64,000 nt of DNA from Streptomyces sp. SCSIO 30461 (lineage in GTDB: Bacteria > Actinomycetota > Actinomycetes > Streptomycetales > Streptomycetaceae): positions 3,402,001 to 3,466,000 of the forward strand of contig NZ_CP146101.1 of NCBI RefSeq assembly GCF_037023745.1, in the 5' to 3' direction. Shown here piece by piece: positions 9,049-19,085 of the stretch; position 1 is the first letter of the stretch; each line of letters starts with the position of its first letter. Under the pieces are notes generated by a model. The model ran no database searches. It had not been told where the DNA came from and worked only from the letters and a program-made list of their open reading frames with translations. A program made the position numbers and the translations under genes.

Positions 9049-11261
9049 AACTGCCGTCACAGGCGACGGGCTCGACGGTTGAGCCGAACTGCCTCGAGGA
9101 CAGACTCCAGCGCTTCGCGACCATCTGGAGCCGGGCGATCTTCCCGGTCACGGCCACCTCGCTGACCCGGGCCGAATTCGAACAGCATCTGCTGCCGCTC
9201 GCCCGCAGGCTCAGCGACGCGCTGCACTCCCGTCCCTCCGGCACCGCCGCCAACTCCGCCGCACACGCGGTCGGTGCGGCTCTGGTCGCCGCCCACTGCA
9301 CCGACCCGGACGCGCTCAGCCGCACACTCGGCGTCGTGGATGCCTATCTGGTCCTGTACTGCGGCAACGGCCAGGAGCCCGCCGAGGACAGTCGCGCCCG
9401 CTGCGCTCGGCTGCAGCACGCCATCGCCGCCGGCTACGCCCAAGCGCTGCGCGAGCGCACGCTGAGCGAGCAGGAAGCCATCGCCCGTTCGGCGCTCGCG
9501 GCGCGCAGCGACGCGATGGAGGCACTGCACGCCACCGAGACCCGCTTCCGCGCCGTGTTCGAAGGAGCGGCGATCGGGATCGGCATCGCCGACCTGGAGG
9601 GCAACGTACTCGAGGTCAACGACACCCTCACCCGGATGTTCGGCGGCCTCGAACACCATGTGCGCGGCCGCAAGGTCAACGAGTGGGTGCACCCGGAAGA
9701 CCGGCCCAACGTCTGGGACCTCCACGAAGAGCTCATACGCGGCGAGCGCGAACACTTCCGGATCGAGAAGCCGTTCTACCGCAACGACGGCACCGTGCTG
9801 TGGACCAACCTCACGGTGTCGCTGCTGCGGGACGCGGAGGGCAGGCCCAAGTACCAGCTGGCCCTGATCGAGGACACCACCGAACGGCGGCTGCTCAACC
9901 TCAGGCTGCGGTACGAGGCAACGCACGACGCGCTCACCGGACTGCCCAACCGCACCCTGTTCTTCGAGCGTCTCGAGAAGGCGCTGACCGCGGGAGAGGG
10001 GAACAGTTTCGGGCTCTGCTACCTCGACCTGGACGGCTTCAAGGCCATCAACGACAGTCTGGGCCACTCCGCCGGGGACCGGCTCCTCGTGGAGATAGCC
10101 GACCGCTTGCAGAGCTGTGCCACGGCGCCCGGCGAGATGGTGGCCCGGCTCGGTGGAGACGAGTTCGTGGCGCTGACCACGGGCAGCGACTCCGGCCGGG
10201 ACACCATCCGGGACACAAGCCGGGACACCGAGCACGAGACCCGTGAACTGGCCGGCCGGATCCTCGGCGCACTGTCCACACCGGTCATGCTCGACGGACG
10301 TGAGATCAGGGTCCGGGGCAGCATCGGCATCGTCGAGGGAGCGGCCGGCGAACGCACCCCGGCGGAGGTGCTGCGCAGCGCCGACATCACCATGTACCGG
10401 GCCAAGTCCGCCGGCGGCAACCGCTACGAGTTCGCCGATCCCGAGGCCGATGCCCGTGCGATCACCCGCCATGGGCTGACCACGGCGCTGCCCGCGGCGC
10501 TGGAACGCGGTGAGTTCTTCATCGAGTACCAGCCTCTGGTCCGCCTCGGCGACGGCAGTGTGCACGGCGCCGAGGCCCTGGTGCGCTGGTGCCACCCGCA
10601 GCACGGTGTGCTCGGACCCGACCGGTTCATCCCGCTCGCCGAGCACACCGGTCTCATCGTGCCGCTCGGCCGCTGGGTGCTCCAGGAAGCCGCCCGGCAG
10701 GCCCGCTTCTGGCAGGACCAGCGCCCTGCGGGGCATGACGACCGGACGCTGCGAATCAATGTGAATCTCTCCCCGGCGCAGCTGCACCATCCGGGACTGG
10801 TCGCGGACACCGTGGACATCCTGGAGCGCTCCGGTCTGGAACCAGGCGCCCTGTGCCTGGAGGTCACCGAGTCGGCACTGATCGGCGCGGACGAGGACCT
10901 CCTCAAGCCGCTGCGGCAACTGGCCGAGATGGGCGTCGACATCGCCCTCGACGACTTCGGCACCGGCTACTCGAACCTGGCGAACCTGCGGCGGCTCCCG
11001 GTGAGCATCCTCAAGCTGGACCGATCCTTCACCCAGGGCATGCAGCAGCACCCCGCCGACCCGGTCGACATCAAGATCGTGGAGGGCATCGTCGCGCTGG
11101 CCCACAGCCTGGAACTGGCGGTCACCGTCGAGGGCGTCGAGACCGGTGCGCAGGCCGAGCAGTTGCGGGAGCTGGGCTGCGACACCGCCCAGGGCTGGTA
11201 TTACGCACGCCCGGGCCCGCCGGACCGGCTGCACGCGCTGTCGCTGGCCGACGCCGTGTGA
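9045..11261 (+). CDS. rmdA: RmdA-type PAS-GGDEF-EAL cyclic-di-GMP enzyme
   Basis: 738 aa, GTG start overlapping the upstream stop. Domains in order: an uncharacterised helical N-terminal region (~1-150), PAS/PAC (~165-285), GGDEF (~290-460, intact RLGGDEFVAL) and EAL (~475-735, with EALVRW, ALDDFGTGYSNL and TVEGVET). Both catalytic signatures are complete, so it can in principle make and degrade c-di-GMP. S. coelicolor RmdA (recalled as SCO0928) has the same architecture and gene neighbours and regulates morphological differentiation. No BldD-like site was recognised by eye. The pairing with a DUF574 methyltransferase is tight but unexplained. Confidence 0.9.
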   Translation: MKLPSQATGSTVEPNCLEDRLQRFATIWSRAIFPVTATSLTRAEFEQHLLPLARRLSDALHSRPSGTAANSAAHAVGAALVAAHCTDPDALSRTLGVVDAYLVLYCGNGQEPAEDSRARCARLQHAIAAGYAQALRERTLSEQEAIARSALAARSDAMEALHATETRFRAVFEGAAIGIGIADLEGNVLEVNDTLTRMFGGLEHHVRGRKVNEWVHPEDRPNVWDLHEELIRGEREHFRIEKPFYRNDGTVLWTNLTVSLLRDAEGRPKYQLALIEDTTERRLLNLRLRYEATHDALTGLPNRTLFFERLEKALTAGEGNSFGLCYLDLDGFKAINDSLGHSAGDRLLVEIADRLQSCATAPGEMVARLGGDEFVALTTGSDSGRDTIRDTSRDTEHETRELAGRILGALSTPVMLDGREIRVRGSIGIVEGAAGERTPAEVLRSADITMYRAKSAGGNRYEFADPEADARAITRHGLTTALPAALERGEFFIEYQPLVRLGDGSVHGAEALVRWCHPQHGVLGPDRFIPLAEHTGLIVPLGRWVLQEAARQARFWQDQRPAGHDDRTLRINVNLSPAQLHHPGLVADTVDILERSGLEPGALCLEVTESALIGADEDLLKPLRQLAEMGVDIALDDFGTGYSNLANLRRLPVSILKLDRSFTQGMQQHPADPVDIKIVEGIVALAHSLELAVTVEGVETGAQAEQLRELGCDTAQGWYYARPGPPDRLHALSLADAV

Positions 11262-11336
11262 CAGATCGGACGAGCCCGGACGTGTCGGTACCACGGCAGC
11301 CCGGGAGTGCGGGACACCCACCGCGGCCCCCGTCGC

Positions 11337-12269
11337 TCAGCCTTCCGCGGTCTGTTCCCCGCCCGACCGTCCGTGTGAGCGCAGCAGCATGTGCTGGAGC
11401 TCCCGCGCGGCGCGAGGCGGAGCCACGTCACTGCGGTGCGCCAGCGCGATGGTGCGCCGCAGCCCCGGCGCGGCCAGTGGGGTCACGTGCAGATCCCGGC
11501 CGGAACGCCCCGCGACCATGCTCGGCACCACCGCCACCCCGAGCCCGGCCCGAACGAACCCGAGCACCGCGTCCATCTCGCCGCCCTCCACCGTGAACGA
11601 CGGCTCGAAGCCCGCGGCCCGGCAGGCCGCGACGGTCAGCTCCCGCAAGTCGTAGCCGTGCCGGTACATCACCATGGGCACGCCCTGGAGGTCGGAGATC
11701 CGCAGGGGCCGACGCAGGGGAGCCGTGTGCGGCGAGCTCACCACCACCAGGTCCTCCTCCAGCAGCCGCACCGTCGTCAGGGACGGTCCCGGGGCCGGTA
11801 GCGGCATGACCACCAGTGCCAGGTCGAGCGCGCCACGCGCCAGCTGCCGTACGAGGTCGTGCGAGCCGCCCTCGTCGATCAGCAGCTCGACGCCCGGGTG
11901 CCGGTCGTGGAAGGACCGCAGCACATCCGGCAGCAGTCCTGTGCACACGCTCGGCGTCGCCCCGAGTCTGACCCGTCCGCGGCGCAGCTGCACCAGCTCC
12001 TGCACCTCATGGCGGGCCGTGTCCGCGTCCGCCAGGATCCGCCGCGCCAGCGGCAGCAGCGCCTCACCCGCGTCGGTGAGCGCGATGTTGCCGCGGGCCC
12101 GGCTGAACAGCTCGGCGCCCAGCTCCTTCTCGAGCGCCCGGATCTGCTGCGACAGCGAGGGCTGCGCGACATGTGTCCGCTCCGCGGCGCGGGTGAAGTG
12201 CCGGGTCTCCGCCACGGCCACGAAGTACATCAGCTGCTGGAACTGCACCGGTGTCACGATACCCGCCAC
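11337..12269 (-). CDS. LysR-family transcriptional regulator
   Basis: 310 aa. An N-terminal winged helix-turn-helix (QFQQLMYFVAVAETRHFTRAAERTHVAQPSLSQQIRALEKELGAELF, given here by its ends 9-54) precedes a periplasmic-binding-like effector domain (~95-295). It is divergent from sdhCAB across 75 bp that contain a T-N11-A dyad, the classical arrangement for a LysR activator of its neighbour. The effector is unknown; a succinate-related acid is a guess. The start could be the first ATG or the nearby GTG four codons in. Confidence 0.88.
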   Translation of the reverse strand: MAGIVTPVQFQQLMYFVAVAETRHFTRAAERTHVAQPSLSQQIRALEKELGAELFSRARGNIALTDAGEALLPLARRILADADTARHEVQELVQLRRGRVRLGATPSVCTGLLPDVLRSFHDRHPGVELLIDEGGSHDLVRQLARGALDLALVVMPLPAPGPSLTTVRLLEEDLVVVSSPHTAPLRRPLRISDLQGVPMVMYRHGYDLRELTVAACRAAGFEPSFTVEGGEMDAVLGFVRAGLGVAVVPSMVAGRSGRDLHVTPLAAPGLRRTIALAHRSDVAPPRAARELQHMLLRSHGRSGGEQTAEG

Positions 12270-12270
12270 G

Positions 12271-12285
12271 ATAGGTGTTGCCTAT
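12271..12285. promoter_or_regulatory. Candidate LysR operator (T-N11-A dyad)
   Basis: ATAGGTGTTGCCTAT is a 5+5 perfect dyad around a 5-base centre. It matches the T-N11-A rule and lies one base beyond the lysR start and 22 bases before the sdhC -35 element. It is the only clear dyad in the divergent gap. Confidence 0.55.
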
Positions 12286-12306
12286 GGAGATGAGCGGAAG
12301 CATGTC

Positions 12307-12337
12307 TTGGACCTCTCATGCTCATCGGTCTTAGCGT
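12307..12337 (+). promoter_or_regulatory. Candidate leaderless promoter of sdhCAB
   Basis: TTGGAC (12307-12312) and TAGCGT (12332-12337) with a 19-bp spacer. The ATG at 12345 begins 7 nt after the -10, where transcription would be expected to start, so the mRNA is probably leaderless; no ribosome binding site precedes this ATG. Confidence 0.5.
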
Positions 12338-12344
12338 CGTGCGC

Positions 12345-13049
12345 ATGGCTCAGGCAACGCGGACGGTCCACCGCCCGTACATGACGCGCACGCTCTGGCG
12401 ATCGACCGTCGGCAAGAAGACGGTGATGGCCGTGACGGGGCTGATCATGCTCGGGTATCTGGTCGTCCATATGCTCGGCAATCTCAAGATCTTTTTCGGC
12501 CGGGACGAGTTCAACGGGTACGCGCACTGGCTGCGCACCCTGGGGGAGCCCCTGCTGTACTACGAGTGGGCGCTGTGGGGCGTCCGTGTGGTGCTGCTCG
12601 CGGCCGTCGTGCTGCACGCCGTCTCGGCGTACCAGCTCAGCAGGCGCGACATCCGTGCCCGGCCCGCGAAGTACGTCCACAAGCGGCCCCGGGCGAGCTA
12701 TGCCACCCGGACCATGCGCTGGGGCGGGATCATCCTCGGGCTGTTCATCGTCTGGCATCTGCTGGACCTGACCACGCTGACCGTCAACGAGAACGCACAG
12801 CACGGCCGCCCGTACGAGAACGTCGTCGCGAGCTTCTCCACCTGGTACGGCAACACCGTCTATCTGACCGCGATGCTCGCCCTCGGCCTGCACATCCGGC
12901 ACGGCTTCTGGAGCGCCGCCCAGACCCTCGGCGCCGGCAAGGCGTCCCGCGACCGCGCCCTCAAGACCGCCGCCGACGCACTCGCTCTGGTGCTGACGGC
13001 GGGCTTCGTCTCGGTACCCGTCGCCGTCATGACGGGACTGGTGAACTGA
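12345..13049 (+). CDS. sdhC: Succinate dehydrogenase cytochrome b558 subunit
   Basis: 234 aa integral membrane protein with about five transmembrane helices ([86 protein letters not shown]). Conserved membrane histidines (VHMLGN, LHAVSA, VWHLLDL, LHIRHG) suit haem b ligation. It belongs to the b558 family that anchors the SdhAB catalytic dimer and passes electrons to quinone. It is the first gene of sdhCAB; sdhA starts 1 nt after its stop. Confidence 0.92.
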   Translation: MAQATRTVHRPYMTRTLWRSTVGKKTVMAVTGLIMLGYLVVHMLGNLKIFFGRDEFNGYAHWLRTLGEPLLYYEWALWGVRVVLLAAVVLHAVSAYQLSRRDIRARPAKYVHKRPRASYATRTMRWGGIILGLFIVWHLLDLTTLTVNENAQHGRPYENVVASFSTWYGNTVYLTAMLALGLHIRHGFWSAAQTLGAGKASRDRALKTAADALALVLTAGFVSVPVAVMTGLVN

Positions 13050-13050
13050 C

Positions 13051-15038
<1,988 letters not shown>

Positions 15039-15042
<4 letters not shown>

Positions 15043-15794
15043 AGCTCAGACTGCGCGTCTGGCGCCAGCGGAACGCGGACGCGCCCGGCGCCATGGCCAC
15101 CTACGAGGTGGCCGGGATCTCGCCGGCCATGTCGTTCCTGGAGATGCTCGACACCCTCAACGAGGAACTCATCCTGCGCGGTGAGGACCCCGTCGCCTTC
15201 GACCACGACTGCCGCGAGGGTATCTGCGGCGCCTGCTCCCTGGTCATCAACGGGGACGCGCACGGACCCGAGCGCACCACCACCTGCCAACTCCATATGC
15301 GCTCCTTCGAGGACGGCGACACCATCGACATCGAGCCCTGGCGGGCCTCGGCGTTCCCGGTGGTCAAGGACCTGGTGGTGGACCGCTCGTCGTTCGACCG
15401 GGTCATCCAGGCCGGCGGGTATGTCTCCGTGCCCACCGGCGCCGTCCCCGAAGCCCATGCCACCCCCGTTCCGAAGGCCGACGCCGACCACGCCTTCGAA
15501 CACGCCGAGTGCATCGGTTGCGGAGCGTGCGTGGCGGCCTGCCCCAACGGGTCGGCGATGCTGTTCACCTCGGCGAAGGTCAACCACCTCAATGTGCTCC
15601 CGCAGGGCGCGCCCGAGCGCGAGAGCCGGGTGCTCGACATGGTGGCCGCCATGGACGAGGAGGGTTTCGGCGGCTGCACGCTGACGGGGGAGTGCGCGAC
15701 GGCCTGTCCCAAGGGGATTCCGCTGCCGTCGATCGCGGCGATGAACAGGGAATGGCTGCGGGCGGTGCGCAAGCAGGGCAAGCGGGGGAAGTAG
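15039..15794 (+). CDS. sdhB: Succinate dehydrogenase/fumarate reductase iron-sulfur subunit
   Basis: 251 aa. The N-terminal ferredoxin domain holds the 2Fe-2S ligands ([16 protein letters not shown] ... TTTC). The C-terminal domain has [14 protein letters not shown] and [14 protein letters not shown] for the other two clusters. It links the SdhA flavin to the SdhC haem/quinone site. Last gene of the operon, followed by a perfect hairpin. Confidence 0.95.
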
Positions 15795-15808
15795 GGCGCG
15801 CCGAGCGC

Positions 15809-15839
15809 CGCTGCCGCACCGCTCGGCGGTGCGGCAGCG
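15809..15839. terminator. sdhCAB operon terminator
   Basis: Perfect 14-bp inverted repeat (15809-15822 and 15826-15839) with a TCG loop, 15 nt after the sdhB stop. Confidence 0.8.
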
Positions 15840-15865
15840 GGACGTGCTGTGTCCCGCACGCCGGA

Positions 15866-15991
15866 CTCTCGGCGCACGGGGCCGGCGGGGAACTGGTGCG
15901 CGCGGTCGTTCCGCTGGACCGGGCAGGTGAGGCGTACGACAGGATGCTCTCGGGCGCCGCACGCTTCCGGATGGTGCCCGAGACCGGCTGA
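15866..15991 (+). pseudogene. 3' relic of a zinc-type alcohol dehydrogenase/quinone oxidoreductase
   Basis: The last ~38 codons read GELVRAVVPLDRAGEAYDR and then MLSGAARFRMV before a TGA. This is the usual C-terminal ending of MDR-family dehydrogenases. Nothing upstream encodes the catalytic or NAD-binding domains; the frame runs straight back into sdhB. It is a leftover 3' end. Confidence 0.65.
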
Positions 15992-16021
15992 CACGGCACC
16001 CTGAGGGCGGATCGGATTCAT

Positions 16022-16690
16022 ATGACCACAGCACGGGACCTGATGATCATCGCCTTGCACACGGAGCCCGGCCGCTCCGTGGAACACGGCGACTTCTCGC
16101 TCGCCGTCGCGGGCGCGGAGGTGATCGACCTCATCCGTGCCGGGGCGGTGGCCCTGGACGGCGACCGCATCGTGCCCGGCACCCCTACCGCCCACGGCGA
16201 CTCCCTGCAGGACCAGGCCGCGGAGTCCGTGGTTCGCGAGCGACCGTACGAGTCGGTGGACGACTGGCTGTGGCGCAGGGGCCGGGGCCTCTCCACGGCT
16301 TATCTGGCGGCGCTCGAAGCGGACGGTCTGCTCAGCAGGCCGCGCCGCCGAGGGTTGACCTTCCGCTCGCGGCGTGTCGAGCCCGCCGATTCGCCGGCAC
16401 TCCGCGACGCCCTGGGTCGCTGGGTGTCGGGTGAGCCCGTGCTGGTCGCCCTCGCCACGGCGGTGCGTATCCGGCGCGAGGGCACCGCCGACCACGCGGG
16501 CGCGGGTGCCGACGCGGATGCGGATGCCCAAGCCGAGCCCGAATCCGGAGCCGATGTGCCGAGCACGGGAGACGACGCGGTGGACACCGTGCTCGCCGCC
16601 GTGTACGGGTCGCTGACGGAACTGGAGGCCCTGAGGCAGCGGCGTGCCATCGAGCAGGCCGCCTTCGACAACGTCTGGCGCGGCGAGTAG
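16022..16690 (+). CDS. GPP34/GOLPH3-family protein
   Basis: 222 aa. The N-terminus (TTARDLMIIALHTEPGRSVEHGDFSLAVAGAEVIDLIRAG, given by its ends 2-41) and RRGLTFRSRRVEP match bacterial GPP34 proteins. These are homologues of the eukaryotic Golgi phosphoprotein that binds phosphatidylinositol-4-phosphate and are abundant in Streptomyces with unclear function. A central acidic Ala/Asp repeat (GADADADAQAEPESGAD) separates two helical parts. Flanked by two gene relics, so it may have arrived independently of sdhCAB. Confidence 0.82.
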   Translation: MTTARDLMIIALHTEPGRSVEHGDFSLAVAGAEVIDLIRAGAVALDGDRIVPGTPTAHGDSLQDQAAESVVRERPYESVDDWLWRRGRGLSTAYLAALEADGLLSRPRRRGLTFRSRRVEPADSPALRDALGRWVSGEPVLVALATAVRIRREGTADHAGAGADADADAQAEPESGADVPSTGDDAVDTVLAAVYGSLTELEALRQRRAIEQAAFDNVWRGE

Positions 16691-16799
16691 CAGACCGGTG
16701 GCCGCTTGCCGCTGTACTCGATGAGGGGCAATCAGGGCGTCGAGAGGTGTCCGGGACCGATGCGGCGCGCACATGGACGCATGGGTGGGACATGGCCGG

Positions 16800-17045
16800 G
16801 CCGGTCGTGTCCTGCTTCCGCATGATTTCCCGCGAGTGGTGAGAGGACCTCGCGTACCGGCTGCTCTCCACCGGCGAGGACGGCCAGCAGATCTAGGCGA
16901 GAGCGAAGGCGGCACTGCGGTCCTACTTCGACCGGCTGGTCAAGGAGCGGCGGCACACCCCGGGAAGCGACCTGATCGGCGCGCCGGCCGCGGCCAAGGA
17001 CGGGGCGCTTCCCGGTCGAACTGCCGGTGACCTGGTAGCCGTGCG
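16800..17045 (+). pseudogene. Cytochrome P450 fragment
   Basis: One frame reads AALRSYFDRLVKERRHTPGS and DLIGAPAAAKDG, which matches the segment before the I-helix of actinobacterial P450s. A TAG at 16894-16896 interrupts it just upstream. The haem-binding Cys region and the N-terminal half are absent, so this is a relic. It abuts the 3' end of the TetR gene. Confidence 0.6.
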
Positions 17046-17058
17046 GTGCCTGTCGTCC

Positions 17059-17670
17059 TCAGATCTCCGGGAACGCCCCGGGGACGCCGAGGGCGGGCGC
17101 CACCGCCCCCCAGATCGCCGCCTGCGCCGAATCCAGTGTCACCCGTGGGTCGCCCAGCATCAGCCGGATGCCGAACCCGTCGCACATCACCAGCAGCAGC
17201 GTGGCGGTCGCGTCCACATCGAAGGGCGAGAACTCGCCCGAGTCGATGCCCCGCCGCAACGCGGTGCCGACCCAGGTGTGCAGTTGGTCGTACAGATCCA
17301 CGGCGAACTTCTGCGTGGCGTCATCGCGCAGCGCCCGCACCCACAGCTCCTGCCACAGCCGCCAGTCCTGCCTGAGCACCGGGTCGGTCGGCAGCAGACT
17401 GTGCAGGATCCGCGCCAGGATCACCGAAGCCGGCACGGAACCGGCGTCCCGTTCGAGCTCGGTGCTCGTATGAGCGAACGAATGGGTCATCGCCTCGGTG
17501 AACAGCTTCTCGCGGTTCTCGAAGTGGTAGTGCAGCAGTGCTGTCGAGACACCGGCGTGTTCCGCGACCATGCGCATGCGGATCTTCTCGAAGCCGACCT
17601 CGGCGATCACTTCGCAGGCCGCGGACAGGATCCGCTCACGTGTCTCGCGAGTGCGTTCGGCCATGGCCAC
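17059..17670 (-). CDS. TetR-family regulator (BetI-like C-terminal domain)
   Basis: 203 aa from the GTG at 17670, which has GGGGG about 7 nt upstream; an ATG two codons in is the alternative. The helix-turn-helix is GFEKIRMRMVAEHAGVSTALLHYHFENREKLF (given by its ends, ~21-52). The C-terminal ligand domain is of the BetI type. It heads a minus-strand cluster of acyl-CoA genes and is a good candidate for the regulator of the island, including the two palindromes at 25960-26036, but that link is inferred from context only. Confidence 0.88.
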   Translation of the reverse strand: MAMAERTRETRERILSAACEVIAEVGFEKIRMRMVAEHAGVSTALLHYHFENREKLFTEAMTHSFAHTSTELERDAGSVPASVILARILHSLLPTDPVLRQDWRLWQELWVRALRDDATQKFAVDLYDQLHTWVGTALRRGIDSGEFSPFDVDATATLLLVMCDGFGIRLMLGDPRVTLDSAQAAIWGAVAPALGVPGAFPEI

Positions 17671-17782
17671 GTGGATACCCCCTGGGGTCGGTCCTGCGGT
17701 GCGGTCTCTGCGCCGGGCCGCGCCGACGCCACCTCCCATCTTCGCGTATCCACGCCGGTGGCGGTCCCGGGCCAGGCGAGAT

Positions 17783-18655
17783 CTACCGGTACGTGTGGAA
17801 GCCCCGGCCCGACTTGCGGCCGAGCAGACCCGCCTCGACCATCCGGCACAGCAGGGGCGGCGGAGCGTAGAGCGGCTCCCGGAACTCCTCGTACATGGAC
17901 TCCGCGATCGCCCGGGTCGTGTCGAGACCGATCAGGTCGGTCAGCGCGAGCGGGCCCAGCGGATGCGCGCAGCCCAGCGTCATCGCACGGTCGATGTCCT
18001 CGACGGAGGCGGTTGCGGCCTCCGCCATCCGGACGGCCGCCAGCAGGTAGGGCACCAGCAGCGCGTTGACGATGAACCCGGACGTGTCCCTGGCTCTCAC
18101 GACCCGCTTGCCGAGCACGCCCTCGGTGAACGCCTCGGCACGCAGGACGGTCTCGTCGGAGGTCAGCAGGGTCGGCACCAGCTCGACCAGCGGCAATACG
18201 GGCACCGGGTTGAAGAAGTGGAGGCCGATCACCTGTTGTGGCCGCGAGGTGGCCGCCGCGAGCCGGATGACCGGGATGGACGAGGTGTTGGTCGCCAGTA
18301 CGGCGTCCGGGTTCTTCACCACCGCGTCCAACCTGCTGAACACCTCCACTTTGAGGTCCGCGTCCTCGGCGACGGCCTCCACGACCAGGTCCCGGTCCGC
18401 CAGCTGGCTCACATCGTCGACGACCGCGATCCGGGCCAGTGCCGCGTCCCTGTCGGCGGCGGACAGCTTGCCCTTGTCCACGGCGCGCCCCAGTGACTCC
18501 GCGATCCGCGCCCGGCCGGATTCGGCGGCGGCACCCGACTCGGCCACCACGACGTCAAGACCCGCCCGCGCACATACCTCGGCGATCCCGGACCCCATCA
18601 GCCCGCACCCCACGACGCCGACCCGTTCGATGGGTGGCTGCCCGGTCTCGGCCAT
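17783..18655 (-). CDS. 3-hydroxybutyryl-CoA/3-hydroxyacyl-CoA dehydrogenase
   Basis: 290 aa, ATG with GGAGGAG upstream. The NAD-binding site is GVVGCGLMGSGIAEVCARAG and the family signature is VIGLHFFNPVPVLPLVELV with its His; the C-terminal domain has HPLGPLALTDLIGLD. It oxidises 3-hydroxyacyl-CoA to 3-ketoacyl-CoA with NAD. Full length for single-domain enzymes. With the dehydrogenases at 19086 and 20289 it supplies beta-oxidation-type steps; no enoyl-CoA hydratase or thiolase is in the window. Confidence 0.92.
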   Translation of the reverse strand: MAETGQPPIERVGVVGCGLMGSGIAEVCARAGLDVVVAESGAAAESGRARIAESLGRAVDKGKLSAADRDAALARIAVVDDVSQLADRDLVVEAVAEDADLKVEVFSRLDAVVKNPDAVLATNTSSIPVIRLAAATSRPQQVIGLHFFNPVPVLPLVELVPTLLTSDETVLRAEAFTEGVLGKRVVRARDTSGFIVNALLVPYLLAAVRMAEAATASVEDIDRAMTLGCAHPLGPLALTDLIGLDTTRAIAESMYEEFREPLYAPPPLLCRMVEAGLLGRKSGRGFHTYR

Positions 18656-18750
18656 GGTCTCCTCCTGCGCGCCGTTCTCGGCACCTTTGGTGTTCGTGGT
18701 CGTGGTCTTCGTGGGGACCGTGGTCGCGGTCCCTCGGGAGTGCGGGGTCC

Positions 18751-18927
18751 AGGGTGTGTTGCGAAAGTAGCTCCGTCCGCCCGCAGGGCGGGGCCTGCGG
18801 CGTCTGGTGCGTGCGATCGCAAGGCGGAGGATCATCCTCGTACTGGACGTACTTGGATGACTCCGACAACGCAGCGAGCGTGCGTGCCAGGCGTCGCGGG
18901 TCAGGAGGGACTTTCGCAACACGCCCT
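18751..18927. mobile_element. 177-bp MITE-like element with 18-bp terminal inverted repeats
   Basis: The ends 18751-18768 and 18910-18927 are inverted repeats of AGGGyGTGTTGCGAAAGT with one mismatch. The interior also folds on itself: GCGTCTGGTGCGTGCG near 18799-18814 pairs imperfectly with CGTGCGTGCCAGGCGTCGCG near 18879-18898. It has no ORF and sits in the gap between two minus-strand genes. No clear target duplication was seen. The size, ends and foldback suit a non-autonomous element mobilised by a resident transposase. Confidence 0.7.
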
Positions 18928-19085
18928 AGCTCGCCCTTGCTCCCTTGGGCTGGGACTGTCCGCCTCGTCGTGCGGTCGCCCGGTGCGGGCGCCGTCCCAA
19001 CAGGTGCGGCACCGTCCCAACCGGTGTGGGCAGGGCCCGGGAGCCCGGAGCCCACACCGGCCGCAGCCGTGGCCGCCCTCCGCCG

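Noticed and set aside
9057..11321. Very long minus-strand open frame (754 codons) opposite rmdA
   Set aside because: It is an antisense shadow caused by high third-position GC; its translation has no domain, while the plus strand has intact PAS, GGDEF and EAL motifs.
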